From NCBI RefSeq assembly GCF_026810445.1, contig NZ_CP113949.1, forward strand, positions 3,224,001 through 3,288,000: 64,000 nt of DNA. Direction: 5' to 3'. Each line of letters begins with the position of its first letter. Positions within the stretch are counted from its first letter, which is position 1. A model generated the notes under the pieces. The model was not told where the DNA came from. It worked only from the letters and a program-made list of their open reading frames with translations, and ran no database searches. Shown here one piece after another: positions 1-8,992 of this stretch. The position numbers and the translations under genes are program-made. The DNA is from Pseudomonas sp. BSw22131. GTDB lineage: Bacteria > Pseudomonadota > Gammaproteobacteria > Pseudomonadales > Pseudomonadaceae.

Positions 1-821
1 AGTCGGACGTCGCCCAGCGCGAAATTGCCGCTTTCTATCGCTGCGACCTGAGCCTTGTGGTGTCAGACGTTGAAATGGCTTTACTGAGTCGACTGTTTCA
101 GCTGCCGCCGAGCCTGCTTCACTGGTGCCCTTTGATGCTGCGCGACACTGTCCATCAGCCCAAAGCGTTCGAAGATCGCGCACACTTTTTGAGCATCGGT
201 AACTTTCGGCACGCGCCCAACTGGGACGCGGTGTTGTGGCTCAAAAATGCGATATGGCCTTTGATTCGTCAGCAACTGCCTTCGGCTCAATTGCACATCT
301 ACGGCGCCTACACGCCGCCCAAGGCCACTGCACTGCACAATGCCTCGCAGGGATTTCACGTGATGAACTGGGCTGAAGACGCGCTGGAAGTGATGAGCAA
401 TGCCCGTGTGTCGCTGGCGCCGTTGCGTTTTGGGGCGGGGATAAAAGGCAAGGTTGTCGACGCGATGATGTGCGGCACGCCAACTGTGACAACCCCGGTC
501 GGCGCTGAGGCTATGCACGGCGATCTACCCTTCGCCGGTGCCGTCGCCAACACCGCCGAGGCACTGGCCGCTGAAGCAGTACGGTTGTACAAAGATCCCA
601 TCGCCTGGGCGCAGGCTCAACAAGCCGGCTTTGACCTGCTGCACGCACGCTTTAGTCAGGAACAGCACTGCGCTTCGTTGATCGCCCGAATCGAGGCCGT
701 GCGCAACGATCTCGCCGCGCATCGCATCGCCAACTTCACCGGCGCCATGCTTCGCCATCATCAGCACAAGAGCACGCAGTACATGGCGCAGTGGATCGAG
801 GCGAAGAATCGCACGGTGTGA
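1..821 (+). CDS. Glycosyltransferase, GT4/GT1-like C-terminal half (5' partial)
   Basis: The reading frame is open from the left edge, so the N-terminal domain lies outside the window. The visible part holds the second Rossmann-like domain of a retaining glycosyltransferase: a 'FLSIGNF.HAPNWDAV' segment, then a nucleotide-sugar-binding region with the 'PLRFGAGIKGKVVDAM' loop and 'GTPTVTTPVGAEAM'. The K in GIKGK and an acidic residue downstream normally contact the diphosphate and ribose of the donor. It would transfer a sugar in surface polysaccharide synthesis. No partner genes are visible because cobF, next door, is unrelated and convergent. The acceptor and linkage cannot be inferred. The internal ATG at 57 is not the start, because coding continues upstream of it. 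Confidence 0.8.
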   Translation, partial: SDVAQREIAAFYRCDLSLVVSDVEMALLSRLFQLPPSLLHWCPLMLRDTVHQPKAFEDRAHFLSIGNFRHAPNWDAVLWLKNAIWPLIRQQLPSAQLHIYGAYTPPKATALHNASQGFHVMNWAEDALEVMSNARVSLAPLRFGAGIKGKVVDAMMCGTPTVTTPVGAEAMHGDLPFAGAVANTAEALAAEAVRLYKDPIAWAQAQQAGFDLLHARFSQEQHCASLIARIEAVRNDLAAHRIANFTGAMLRHHQHKSTQYMAQWIEAKNRTV

Positions 822-943
822 ATGCGACAGCCGGTGAGCGGAGGCTGAGGCATCTATCAGCTCCGGCCTAATCGCGAGCGAGCGCTGGCAGTCACCAGGC
901 CGCACGATGGACACTTGTTGTAGCGAGTCTTGCCCGCTAAGGC

Positions 944-1705
944 TCAATCCAGATTCCGACGCAATAAATACGTATCCATAATCCAGCCCTTCGCCGCCCG
1001 CGCATCGGCACGAATTGCCCCGATCTGCTCACTGACGTCACTCAACGGGCCGTTGATCAATATCTCGTCCGAGGTGCCGAGATAAGCGCCCCAGTAAATG
1101 TGCAAATCCTGATCGACGAAGCGTTCGAACGTGCAATGCGCATCCAGCATCACCACCACATTGTCGATGTCAGCCCCATCCGACTGGGCGAGTTGTCGGC
1201 CGGTGGTGATATGAATGGGTTCGCCGATGCGATTGAGGGGGATACGGTGTTGCGCCGCCAAAGCCTGAACGCTGGTGATGCCAGGGATGACCTCGTAATC
1301 GAACACTTCAGCCCCACGCCGAAGCACCCGGTCCAGAATGCGTAGCGTGCTGTCGTACAACGACGGGTCGCCCCACACCAGAAACGCTCCGGTTTCACCC
1401 TCCCCGACCTCCTGCGAGATCAACCGCTCAAACAACACCGCCCGCTGCTCATGCCAGGTCTCGATGCCCGCCTGATAAGAAGCAAGATCGGCCTCTCGCT
1501 GTGGGTCCTGTACCTGCACCAGCCGGTAATCATTACCCTCGATGTAGCGCTCGCAGATATCCTTTCGCAGGCCCAGCAACGCGTCCTTCGTCAGGCCCTT
1601 ATCGAGGATGAAAAACACCTGCGTGCGGTTCAGCGCCTTGATCGCCTGAACCGTGATGTAGTCGGGATTACCCGCACCAATACCGATGAGGTGGATCTTT
1701 TTCAT
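944..1705 (-). CDS. cobF: Precorrin-6A synthase (deacetylating), CobF
   Basis: 253 residues, starting at the ATG that gives MKKIHLIGIGAGNPDYIT, the glycine-rich first strand of the SAM-dependent tetrapyrrole methylase fold. Later motifs include 'FLVWGDPSLYDSTLRIL' and 'VIPGITSVQALAAQHRIPLN', characteristic of cobalamin methyltransferases. CobF catalyses C-1 methylation and deacetylation of precorrin-5 to precorrin-6A in the aerobic cobalamin pathway in the cytoplasm. Its length fits the family. No other cob gene lies in the window, and it is divergent from the mannitol regulator, so it appears to be a stand-alone locus. A longer reading frame upstream of this ATG overlaps mtlR's promoter region and has no family support. 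Confidence 0.9.
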   Translation of the reverse strand: MKKIHLIGIGAGNPDYITVQAIKALNRTQVFFILDKGLTKDALLGLRKDICERYIEGNDYRLVQVQDPQREADLASYQAGIETWHEQRAVLFERLISQEVGEGETGAFLVWGDPSLYDSTLRILDRVLRRGAEVFDYEVIPGITSVQALAAQHRIPLNRIGEPIHITTGRQLAQSDGADIDNVVVMLDAHCTFERFVDQDLHIYWGAYLGTSDEILINGPLSDVSEQIGAIRADARAAKGWIMDTYLLRRNLD

Positions 1706-1837
1706 TGAGCAACCATGCCTGAGGCGCGCCATTCGCAGTCCATCGACACAATGGACACCTTTTGCCATACAGATGTATCTATTCTTCAAATAGTGCACAT
1801 TACCTCCCAACGCCACCCTCTCCAGACCGGCACTCGC

Positions 1838-2743
1838 ATGACCAGAACAACAAGAGTCACCGACCCTTCCTACGAGCTGATGGACGACCACAACGGGTTG
1901 TCGATCATTTACCGCGAACACGGCTTCCCGTGTCCGCTGGTGCGCTGGCATTTCCACAAGGAATACGAGCTGCACCTGATCACCGCCAGCTCAGGCAAGG
2001 TGTTCGTGGGGGACTACATCGGTAACTTTTACCCCGACACACTGTTTCTCACCGGGCCGAACCTGCCGCACAACTGGATCAGCCAGATCGAAGAAAACGA
2101 GGTCGTACCCAAGCGCGACATGCTGGTGAACTTCACCGACGATTTGCTCGAAAGCGGCAATCAGGTATTCGCTGAGCTGCGCACGCTGACGCCGCTGCTG
2201 GAGCGCGCGCAGCACGGCATCGAGTTTCGCTGCAAACGCACGATTCGCCAGGCCACGCGGCTGATGCAAAAAATTGCCGAATCCAGTGGCATGACCCGGC
2301 TGGGTCACTTTTTCATCCTGCTGGAGTTGCTCGCCGCCAGCGACGACTATCAGTTGCTATCCGGCACCACCGCGCCGCAAACCGCCGACGAGCACAGTAT
2401 TGATCGCACCAACAAGGCGGTGGATTACATCTTCGCCCATTACGCTCGCGAGCTGCCCCTCGAAGAAGTGGCCGAGTACCTGCACATGAAGCCGACGTAT
2501 TTCTCCCGGGTGTTCAAACAGGCCACGGGGCGCTGCTTTGTCGAGTTCGTGAACCGGCTGCGCATCAGTAAATCCTGCGAGCTTCTGGCCGATGGCGACA
2601 AGCCAGTGACAGATGTGTGTTTCGAGTCCGGATTCAACAACATTTCCAACTTCAACCGACGCTTTCAGAAGCTCAAGGGCATGACGCCGTCGCACTACCG
2701 CCGACTCGCCGTTCAGCGTCTGACCGAACAAAACCTGTACTGA
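1838..2743 (+). CDS. mtlR: AraC-family activator of the mannitol/arabitol operon, MtlR
   Basis: 301 residues from the ATG giving MTRTTRVTDPSYELM. An N-terminal cupin-like sensor half ('HFHKEYELHLI', residues roughly 30-130) precedes a C-terminal double helix-turn-helix AraC domain (roughly 195-295) with 'MKPTYFSRVFKQATG' and the signature 'FESGFNNISNFNRRFQKLKGMTPSHYR'. It lies immediately upstream of, and co-oriented with, mtlEFGKDYZ, as in P. fluorescens, where MtlR activates the operon in response to mannitol, sorbitol or arabitol. The reading frame extends to 1715, but the upstream part overlaps the cobF start region and lacks family similarity. Confidence 0.85.
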   Translation: MTRTTRVTDPSYELMDDHNGLSIIYREHGFPCPLVRWHFHKEYELHLITASSGKVFVGDYIGNFYPDTLFLTGPNLPHNWISQIEENEVVPKRDMLVNFTDDLLESGNQVFAELRTLTPLLERAQHGIEFRCKRTIRQATRLMQKIAESSGMTRLGHFFILLELLAASDDYQLLSGTTAPQTADEHSIDRTNKAVDYIFAHYARELPLEEVAEYLHMKPTYFSRVFKQATGRCFVEFVNRLRISKSCELLADGDKPVTDVCFESGFNNISNFNRRFQKLKGMTPSHYRRLAVQRLTEQNLY

Positions 2744-2869
2744 TCTGCCCCGCTTTTCCTACCCTCGACTACGCTGCAAGGGCGCCACGCCATGACCGAG
2801 CGCAATCTTGTGGCGTGGACGCACGAACTCTCAGTGCAAAAAAGTATCAGTTCAAGTGTCTCGCAGGAT

Positions 2870-2898
2870 TTGTCATTGCCCGTGCAGACCGTTGTAAT
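2870..2898 (+). promoter_or_regulatory. Putative sigma70 promoter of mtlE operon
   Basis: TTGTCA (2870-2875) and TGTAAT (2893-2898) are separated by 17 bp, close to the sigma70 consensus, about 90 bp upstream of the mtlE ATG. The 245-bp mtlR-mtlE gap would also house MtlR operators, but no repeat was clear enough to call. This is a motif-based inference. Confidence 0.4.
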
Positions 2899-2936
2899 CA
2901 GTCCAACTTCTTTCGGGCCTCCTGGAAGAACACAAA

Positions 2937-2944
2937 AACAATAA
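2937..2944 (+). promoter_or_regulatory. Crc/Hfq CA motif in mtlE leader
   Basis: AACAATAA fits the AAnAAnAA catabolite-activity motif bound by Hfq/Crc on Pseudomonas mRNAs. It lies in an A-rich leader about 45 nt ahead of the mtlE start. The position fits translational catabolite repression of a sugar-alcohol operon, although CA motifs usually sit closer to the ribosome binding site. Confidence 0.35.
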
Positions 2945-2988
2945 ACCTATCCTTCTGTCGCTCTGCGAGTGCAGAAGAGGAGTGATAA

Positions 2989-4302
2989 ATGAAGACCTCT
3001 GCAAAAGTGCTGCTGGCTGGTACCTGTCTGACTCTCTCCACCCTCGCCTGCGCTGGCGACGTCACTATCGCGACCGTCAACAACAGCGACATGATTCGCA
3101 TGCAGAAGCTCTCGAAGACCTTCGAAGCTCAACACCCCGACATCAAACTCAAGTGGGTCGTTCTGGAAGAGAACGTGCTGCGCCAACGCCTGACCACCGA
3201 CATTGCCACCAACGGCGGTCAGTTCGACGTTCTGACCATCGGCATGTACGAAGCGTCACTCTGGGGCGCCAAGGGCTGGTTGCAAGAGCAGAAAGATTTG
3301 CCAGCGTCCTACGCGCTGGACGACGTATTCCCCTCCGTGCGTGACGGTCTTTCCGTCGATGGCAAATTGTTTGCCCTGCCGTTCTATGCCGAAAGCTCGA
3401 TCACCTATTACCGCACCGACCTGTTCAAAGCGGCTGGCCTGACCATGCCGGAGCGTCCAACGTGGACGCAGATTGCCGAGTTCGCTGACAAGCTGACCGA
3501 CAAATCCAAAGAGCAGTACGGTATCTGCCTGCGTGGCAAAGCGGGCTGGGGCGAGAACATGGCGCTGATCAGCACCGTCGCCAACTCGTTCGGTGCGCGC
3601 TGGTTCGATGAACAATGGAAGCCGCAGTTCGACCAGCCTGAATGGAAGAACGCGCTTAATTTCTACGTCAACGTGATGAAAAAAGACGGCCCTCCCGGCG
3701 CGTCGAGCAACGGTTTCAACGAAAACCTGGCGCTTTTCAACAGTGGCAAGTGCGCGATCTGGGTCGATGCCAGCGTCGCCGGCTCGTTCGTGACCGACAA
3801 GACTCAAAGCAAGGTCGCAGACAACGTCGGCTTCACCTACGCCCCGCATGAAGTCACAGACAAAGGCTCGGCCTGGTTGTATTCGTGGGCTCTGGCGATC
3901 CCGACCAGCGCGAAGAATCAGAAAGATGCCCAGGCGTTCACCCAGTGGGCGACCTCCAAAGAGTACGCAGCGCTGGTCGCCGAGAAAGACGGCGTGTCCA
4001 ACGTTCCACCTGGCACCCGCGCATCGACCTACACCGATGCGTACAAAAAAGCTGCGCCGTTCGCCAACATCACCCTGGAATCGCTCAAGGCTGTGACGCC
4101 TAAGTCGCCGACCCTCAAGCCGGTGCCGTACGTGGGCATACAGTTGGTGACCATTCCTGAGTTCCAGGCGATTGGCACCTCGGTCGGTCAGCAGTTCTCC
4201 GCGGCACTGGTCGGCAGCAGCACCGTGGACGCAGCACTTAGCAATGCGCAGACCGCAACCGAACGCGACATGAAGCGCGCGGGATACCCGAAAAAGGGCT
4301 GA
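2989..4302 (+). CDS. mtlE: Mannitol/polyol ABC transporter periplasmic binding protein
   Basis: 437 residues with a Sec signal peptide (about the first 22 residues, ending LACAG) and the family-1 extracellular solute-binding fold: 'TVNNSDMIRMQKLSKTFEAQHPDIKLKWV' start region and 'GKLFALPFYAESSITYYR' typical of sugar binders. It captures mannitol, sorbitol or arabitol in the periplasm and delivers it to MtlFG. The ATG has a strong GAGGAG ribosome binding site 7 nt upstream. It is the first gene of the seven-gene operon, followed by a stable hairpin before mtlF, as expected for a binding protein made in excess over the permease. Confidence 0.93.
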   Translation: MKTSAKVLLAGTCLTLSTLACAGDVTIATVNNSDMIRMQKLSKTFEAQHPDIKLKWVVLEENVLRQRLTTDIATNGGQFDVLTIGMYEASLWGAKGWLQEQKDLPASYALDDVFPSVRDGLSVDGKLFALPFYAESSITYYRTDLFKAAGLTMPERPTWTQIAEFADKLTDKSKEQYGICLRGKAGWGENMALISTVANSFGARWFDEQWKPQFDQPEWKNALNFYVNVMKKDGPPGASSNGFNENLALFNSGKCAIWVDASVAGSFVTDKTQSKVADNVGFTYAPHEVTDKGSAWLYSWALAIPTSAKNQKDAQAFTQWATSKEYAALVAEKDGVSNVPPGTRASTYTDAYKKAAPFANITLESLKAVTPKSPTLKPVPYVGIQLVTIPEFQAIGTSVGQQFSAALVGSSTVDAALSNAQTATERDMKRAGYPKKG

Positions 4303-4331
4303 CCTCAGTCGTTAGCACAGGTCACAGTCGC

Positions 4332-4352
4332 CCGGGGGCACATCGCCCCCGG
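4332..4352 (+). other. mtlE-mtlF intercistronic hairpin
   Basis: CCGGGGGC (4332-4339) and GCCCCCGG (4345-4352) form a perfect 8-bp GC stem with a 5-nt loop and no T-run. It sits in the 88-nt gap between the binding-protein gene and the permease gene. Such hairpins commonly protect the upstream message from 3' exonucleases or attenuate distal transcription, giving more MtlE than MtlFG. Confidence 0.5.
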
Positions 4353-4390
4353 CGACACCGCTCAAGCGTCTGCCAAGGTTCGGAGTCATC

Positions 4391-5323
4391 ATGAATACCT
4401 CAACCCTCCCCCCACGCGTGGAAACTTCCAGCGACAAGCGTCACGCCAAAGGTAGCGTGACCAAACCCGGCTGGTTCCTGGTCAGCCCGTCGGTGCTGTT
4501 GTTGCTGATCTGGATGATCGTCCCGCTGGGCATGACGATCTATTTCTCGCTGATTCGCTACAACCTTCTCAACCCCGGCGAAGAAGAGTTTGTCGGCCTT
4601 GAGAACTTCCACTATTTCATCACTGACAGCGGGTTCATTCCCGGTGCCACTAACACCTTGCTGCTGGTGGGCAGTGTCCTGCTGATCAGCGTAGTCCTCG
4701 GCGTGCTGATCTCTGCGTTGCTGGAAGCCAGCGAGTTTTTCGGACGCGGCATTGTGCGCGTGCTGCTGATTTCGCCGTTTTTCATCATGCCAACGGTCAG
4801 CGCGTTGATCTGGAAAAACCTGATTTTCCACCCGGTTTCCGGAATTCTCGCCTGGGTGTGGAAGCTGTTCGGCGCCCAACCCATCGACTGGCTGGCCAAT
4901 TACCCGCTGCTGTCGATCATCATTATTGTGTCTTGGCAGTGGCTGCCGTTCGCGATCCTGATCCTGATGACGGCCATGCAGTCTCTGGACCAGGAACAGA
5001 AGGAAGCCGCGCGCCTGGACGGTGCCGGTCCGATTGCGATCTTCTGGCACCTGACGCTGCCACACCTGGCGCGTCCAATTGCGGTGGTGGTGATGATCGA
5101 AACCATCTTCCTGCTCTCGGTGTTCGCTGAAATCTTCACCACCACCAACGGCGGTCCGGGGTTTGCTTCGACCAACCTGGCGTACCTGATCTACAACCAG
5201 GCGCTGCTGCAATTCGACGTGGGCATGGCGTCCGCCGGCGGTTTGATCGCCGTGGTCATCGCCAACATTGCCGCCATCATCCTGATTCGGATGATCGGCA
5301 AAAACCTCACTGACAAGTCCTGA
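4391..5323 (+). CDS. mtlF: Mannitol/polyol ABC transporter permease MtlF
   Basis: 310 residues, an inner-membrane permease of the MalF/UgpA type with about six transmembrane segments. The EAA loop that docks the ATPase is seen as 'EQKEAARLDGAGPIAIFWHLTLPHL'. The N-terminal 30 residues are cytoplasmic and charged. It pairs with MtlG to form the channel for polyols delivered by MtlE. The gene ends 10 nt before mtlG, so the two permeases are probably translationally coupled. Confidence 0.92.
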   Translation: MNTSTLPPRVETSSDKRHAKGSVTKPGWFLVSPSVLLLLIWMIVPLGMTIYFSLIRYNLLNPGEEEFVGLENFHYFITDSGFIPGATNTLLLVGSVLLISVVLGVLISALLEASEFFGRGIVRVLLISPFFIMPTVSALIWKNLIFHPVSGILAWVWKLFGAQPIDWLANYPLLSIIIIVSWQWLPFAILILMTAMQSLDQEQKEAARLDGAGPIAIFWHLTLPHLARPIAVVVMIETIFLLSVFAEIFTTTNGGPGFASTNLAYLIYNQALLQFDVGMASAGGLIAVVIANIAAIILIRMIGKNLTDKS

Positions 5324-5336
5324 GGGCCCGATCATG

Positions 5337-6167
5337 ATGACGCTCAAACAATCCCGTCGCCTCCAAAGCGTGATGCTCGGCACCTTGTCGTGGCTGGTCG
5401 CGGCGCTGATCTTCTTCCCGATTTTCTGGATGGTCCTGACCAGTTTCAAGACCGAGATCGACGCCTTCGCCACGCCGCCGCAGTTCTTCTTCACGCCAAC
5501 GCTGGAAAACTACCTGCACATTCAGGAGCGCAGTGATTACTTCCACTTCGCCTGGAACTCGGTCCTGATTTCCTTCAGCGCCACGGCACTGGCCCTGTTG
5601 ATCGCGGTGCCGGCGGCCTACTCGATGGCCTTCTTCGAAACCAAACGCACCAAGAGCACGCTGCTGTGGATGCTCTCGACCAAGATGCTGCCGCCGGTGG
5701 GCGTGTTGATGCCGATCTATCTGCTGGCCAAGACCTTTGGCCTGCTGGATTCACGCATTGCGCTGATCGTGATCTACACGCTGATCAACCTGCCGATTGT
5801 GGTCTGGATGATTTACACCTACTTCAAGGATATTCCTGGCGAAATTCTCGAAGCCTCACGGCTGGACGGCGCCAGCACCCGGCAAGAGATCTTCAAGGTG
5901 CTGATCCCGATCTGCAAAGGCGGCCTGGCGTCGACGGCGCTGCTGTCGCTGATTCTGTGCTGGAACGAGGCGTTCTGGTCGCTGAACCTGACCTCGTCTA
6001 ACGCTGCGCCACTGACCGCGCTGATCGCGTCTTACTCAAGCCCTGAAGGCCTGTTCTGGGCCAAGTTGTCCGCCGTCTCGACCCTTGCATGTGCGCCGAT
6101 TCTGATTTTCGGCTGGATCAGCCAAAAACAACTGGTACGCGGCCTGTCGTTTGGTGCGGTGAAATAA
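5337..6167 (+). CDS. mtlG: Mannitol/polyol ABC transporter permease MtlG
   Basis: About 276 residues of the MalG/UgpE permease family with six predicted membrane helices. The EAA motif reads 'EILEASRLDGASTRQEIFKVLIPI'. The start is one of two adjacent ATGs (5334 or 5337). It is the second half of the polyol channel. It is followed by a 154-nt gap holding a perfect REPIN before the ATPase gene, the largest gap inside the operon. Confidence 0.92.
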   Translation: MTLKQSRRLQSVMLGTLSWLVAALIFFPIFWMVLTSFKTEIDAFATPPQFFFTPTLENYLHIQERSDYFHFAWNSVLISFSATALALLIAVPAAYSMAFFETKRTKSTLLWMLSTKMLPPVGVLMPIYLLAKTFGLLDSRIALIVIYTLINLPIVVWMIYTYFKDIPGEILEASRLDGASTRQEIFKVLIPICKGGLASTALLSLILCWNEAFWSLNLTSSNAAPLTALIASYSSPEGLFWAKLSAVSTLACAPILIFGWISQKQLVRGLSFGAVK

Positions 6168-6190
6168 GTTGTGTAGACGGACTTCCACCC

Positions 6191-6279
6191 TGTAGGAGCG
6201 CGCTTGCCCGCGATCGCGATTTTTCAGGTAATGAAATCGTCGCTGACCCAACGCCATCGCGGGCAAGCGCGCTCCTACA
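6191..6279. repeat. REPIN (paired REP palindromes) inside mtl operon
   Basis: The 24-nt arm at 6191-6214 (TGTAGGAGCGCGCTTGCCCG, continuing CGAT) is exactly inverted at 6256-6279, with a 41-nt centre. The core matches the Pseudomonas REP consensus GTAGGAGC-GCTTGCCCGCGA. Two REPs in opposite orientation form a REPIN, mobilised in trans by RAYT transposases (none in this window). In RNA the arms can fold into a very long hairpin between mtlG and mtlK. Confidence 0.9.
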
Positions 6280-6321
6280 AAACGTTTACCGTCATTCTCA
6301 AGAATAAGACTGGAGCCCCAC

Positions 6322-7425
6322 ATGGCTAACCTGACAATCAGAAATCTGCAAAAAGGCTTCGACGGCCACCAGATCATCAAAGGCATCGATCTGGACGTCA
6401 AAGACCGTGAATTCGTGGTCTTCGTCGGCCCGTCGGGGTGTGGCAAATCCACGCTGTTGCGGTTGATCGCAGGCCTTGAAGACGTGACCTCCGGCACCAT
6501 AGAACTCGATGGCCGTGACATCACCCAGGTCACCCCGGCCAAACGCGACCTGGCGATGGTGTTTCAGACCTATGCCCTCTACCCGCACATGACGGTGGGC
6601 AAAAACCTGTCGTTCGCACTGGACCTGGCAGGCGGCGACAAAGCTGAAATCAAGCGCAAGGTCGATGAGGCCGCACGCATTCTTGAGCTGGGCCCACTGC
6701 TGGAGCGCAAGCCCAAGCAGTTGTCGGGCGGGCAGCGTCAACGCGTGGCGATTGGTCGAGCCATCGTGCGTAATCCGAAAATTTTCCTGTTCGACGAACC
6801 GCTGTCCAACCTCGACGCGGCACTGCGCGTGCAGACCCGCCTTGAGCTGTCACGCCTGCACAAAGAGCTGCAGGCGACGATGATTTACGTGACTCACGAT
6901 CAGGTCGAAGCCATGACCCTGGCCGACAAAGTGGTGGTGCTCAATGGCGGCAAAGTGGAGCAGGTCGGCTCGCCGCTGGAGCTGTATCACCACCCGGCCA
7001 ACCTGTTTGTCGCAGGCTTCCTCGGCACACCGAAAATGGGCTTCCTGAAGGGCAACGTCAGCGCGGTGCATTCAACTGGTTGCGAAGTCACGCTGGACGC
7101 CGGCACCACCATCAGCCTGCCCTTGAGCAATGCGCGGCAAAGCGTCGGTGACCCGGTGACGCTGGGCATCCGCCCTGAGCACCTTGAGCTGGCAAAGGAC
7201 GGCGACACCCAGTTGAGCGTCATCGCCGACGTCAGCGAGCGCCTGGGCAGCGACACCTACTGCCATGTCCGCACCCAGGCTGGCGAGATGCTGACCATGC
7301 GTATTCGTGGCGACCTCGCCAGCCAGTACGGCGAAACCCTGAACCTGCACCTGGACAGCGCTCACTGCCACCTGTTCGACGCACAGGGCCAGGTCATCGG
7401 CAAAGCCCTGCAAGCGGTCGCCTGA
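6322..7425 (+). CDS. mtlK: Mannitol/polyol ABC transporter ATPase MtlK
   Basis: 367 residues of the MalK/UgpC subfamily. Walker A 'GPSGCGKST' lies around residues 36-44, the signature 'LSGGQRQRVAIGRAIV' around 134-149, and Walker B 'IFLFDEPLSNLD' around 154-165, followed by the switch histidine in 'YVTHDQVEAM'. The C-terminal third is the TOBE/OB regulatory domain. It energises MtlFG at the inner face of the membrane. Transcription must pass the REPIN at 6191-6279 to reach it. Confidence 0.93.
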   Translation: MANLTIRNLQKGFDGHQIIKGIDLDVKDREFVVFVGPSGCGKSTLLRLIAGLEDVTSGTIELDGRDITQVTPAKRDLAMVFQTYALYPHMTVGKNLSFALDLAGGDKAEIKRKVDEAARILELGPLLERKPKQLSGGQRQRVAIGRAIVRNPKIFLFDEPLSNLDAALRVQTRLELSRLHKELQATMIYVTHDQVEAMTLADKVVVLNGGKVEQVGSPLELYHHPANLFVAGFLGTPKMGFLKGNVSAVHSTGCEVTLDAGTTISLPLSNARQSVGDPVTLGIRPEHLELAKDGDTQLSVIADVSERLGSDTYCHVRTQAGEMLTMRIRGDLASQYGETLNLHLDSAHCHLFDAQGQVIGKALQAVA

Positions 7426-7473
7426 GTCACGACGGCCCTCGGTCATCGCGCCCAATATTTCGAGATCCAAGTC

Positions 7474-8991
7474 ATGAAACTGAATAAGCAAAACCTGTCG
7501 CAGCTGGACAAAAGCGTTGTCCTGCCCTCTTACACACTGGATCAGCGCCGCCAAGGAATCGCACACATCGGCGTCGGTGGATTTCATCGCGCGCATCAGG
7601 CGTTCTATACCGACGCCCTGATGAACCTCGGTGCTACAGAAGGCACCGGCGAAGGCCTGGACTGGGCGATTTGCGGGGTCAGCCTGCGTGAAGAAGACCG
7701 TGCCAATTTCGACGCGCTGCAAAGCCAGGACTTTCTCTTCACGCTGTTCGAACTGGGCGACACGCCGGACACCGAAACCCGCATCATCGGGTCGATGGAC
7801 CAGATGCTGATGTCCACCGACAACGACCTGGCGCTGATCGACAAACTGGCCAGCCCGGACATCCGCATCGTCTCGCTGACCATCACCGAGGGCGGTTATT
7901 GCATCGACGACAGCACCGGCGAGTTCATGAGCCATCTGCCGCAGATCCAGTACGACCTGGCGCACCCGGCTACACCAAAAACCGTGTTCGGTTACTTGTG
8001 CGCAGCCCTCAGCAAACGCCGCGCCGAAGGCACGCCTGCGTTCACGCTGATGTCGTGCGATAACCTGCCGCACAACGGCGGCGTGACACGCAAAGCGTTG
8101 CTGGCTTTCGCCAAACTGCGTGATCCGCAATTGCACGACTGGATCGCCGAACAGGTCAGCTTTCCCAACGCCATGGTTGACCGCATCACGCCGATGACGA
8201 GCACCGCGCACCGCCTGCAACTGCACGATCAGAAAGGCATCGACGATGCCTGGCCGGTGGTTTGCGAACCGTTCGTGCAATGGGTACTGGAGGACAAGTT
8301 CGTCAATGGCCGCCCCGCCTGGGAAAAGGTCGGCGTGCAATTCACCGACGACGTCACGCCCTATGAAGAAATGAAGATCAAATTGCTCAACGGCAGCCAT
8401 CTGGCGCTGACGTATCTGGGTGCGCTGAAGGGTTATCGCTTTGTTCACGAAACCATGAACGACCCTTTGTTCGTGGAGTACATCCGCACGTACATGGACC
8501 GCGACGTCACCCAGCAACTGCCTTCTGTGCCGGGCATTGATCTTGAGAGCTACAAGGACACGCTGATCGAGCGCTTTTCCAATCAGGCCATTGCTGACCA
8601 ACTGGAACGCGTGTGTTCGGATGGGTCGTCGAAATTCCCGAAATTCACCGTGCCGACGATCAACCGGCTGATTCTCGACGACGGCAATCTGGATCGCGCC
8701 TCGCTGGTGGTCGCTGCCTGGGCGCTGTATTTGCAGGGTAACCGCACGGGGGATTTCAAGGGCGAAAACGGCGTCGAGTACAAGATCGTCGATCCGCGCG
8801 CGGACTTCTGCAAAGCGCTGGTGACAGACGACGTGCTGGTCACTCAACGCCTGCTGGAAGTGGAAGAGATATTTGGCGCGGCGATTCCGAAATCACCGGC
8901 GTTCGTGGCATCGTTCGAAAAAAACCTGAACAGCCTGAAGCAGCTGGGCGTCAGCAAAACCCTGGAAAAACTGTTAGGCAAAAACGCCTGA
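7474..8991 (+). CDS. mtlD: Mannitol 2-dehydrogenase
   Basis: 505 residues of the polyol-specific long-chain dehydrogenase/reductase family. The NAD-binding glycine motif is 'IGVGGFHRAHQAFY' (residues 32-45). The catalytic Lys-Asn-His set of P. fluorescens mannitol 2-dehydrogenase is recognisable as K301, N306 and H309 in 'MKIKLLNGSHLAL'. The enzyme oxidises D-mannitol to D-fructose (also arabitol to xylulose, sorbitol to fructose) with NAD+. Its products are the substrates of the two kinases encoded next. Confidence 0.94.
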   Translation: MKLNKQNLSQLDKSVVLPSYTLDQRRQGIAHIGVGGFHRAHQAFYTDALMNLGATEGTGEGLDWAICGVSLREEDRANFDALQSQDFLFTLFELGDTPDTETRIIGSMDQMLMSTDNDLALIDKLASPDIRIVSLTITEGGYCIDDSTGEFMSHLPQIQYDLAHPATPKTVFGYLCAALSKRRAEGTPAFTLMSCDNLPHNGGVTRKALLAFAKLRDPQLHDWIAEQVSFPNAMVDRITPMTSTAHRLQLHDQKGIDDAWPVVCEPFVQWVLEDKFVNGRPAWEKVGVQFTDDVTPYEEMKIKLLNGSHLALTYLGALKGYRFVHETMNDPLFVEYIRTYMDRDVTQQLPSVPGIDLESYKDTLIERFSNQAIADQLERVCSDGSSKFPKFTVPTINRLILDDGNLDRASLVVAAWALYLQGNRTGDFKGENGVEYKIVDPRADFCKALVTDDVLVTQRLLEVEEIFGAAIPKSPAFVASFEKNLNSLKQLGVSKTLEKLLGKNA

Positions 8992-8992
8992 G

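Noticed and set aside
1706..1837. Cobalamin riboswitch upstream of cobF
   Set aside because: No B12-box-like sequence was recognised, and the gap is too short for a full aptamer.
7072..8847. 591-codon open frame antisense to mtlK/mtlD
   Set aside because: It is the mirror of a strong coding sequence in high-GC DNA; composition is His/Gln/Arg-rich with no domain, and mtlD motifs are unambiguous on the plus strand.
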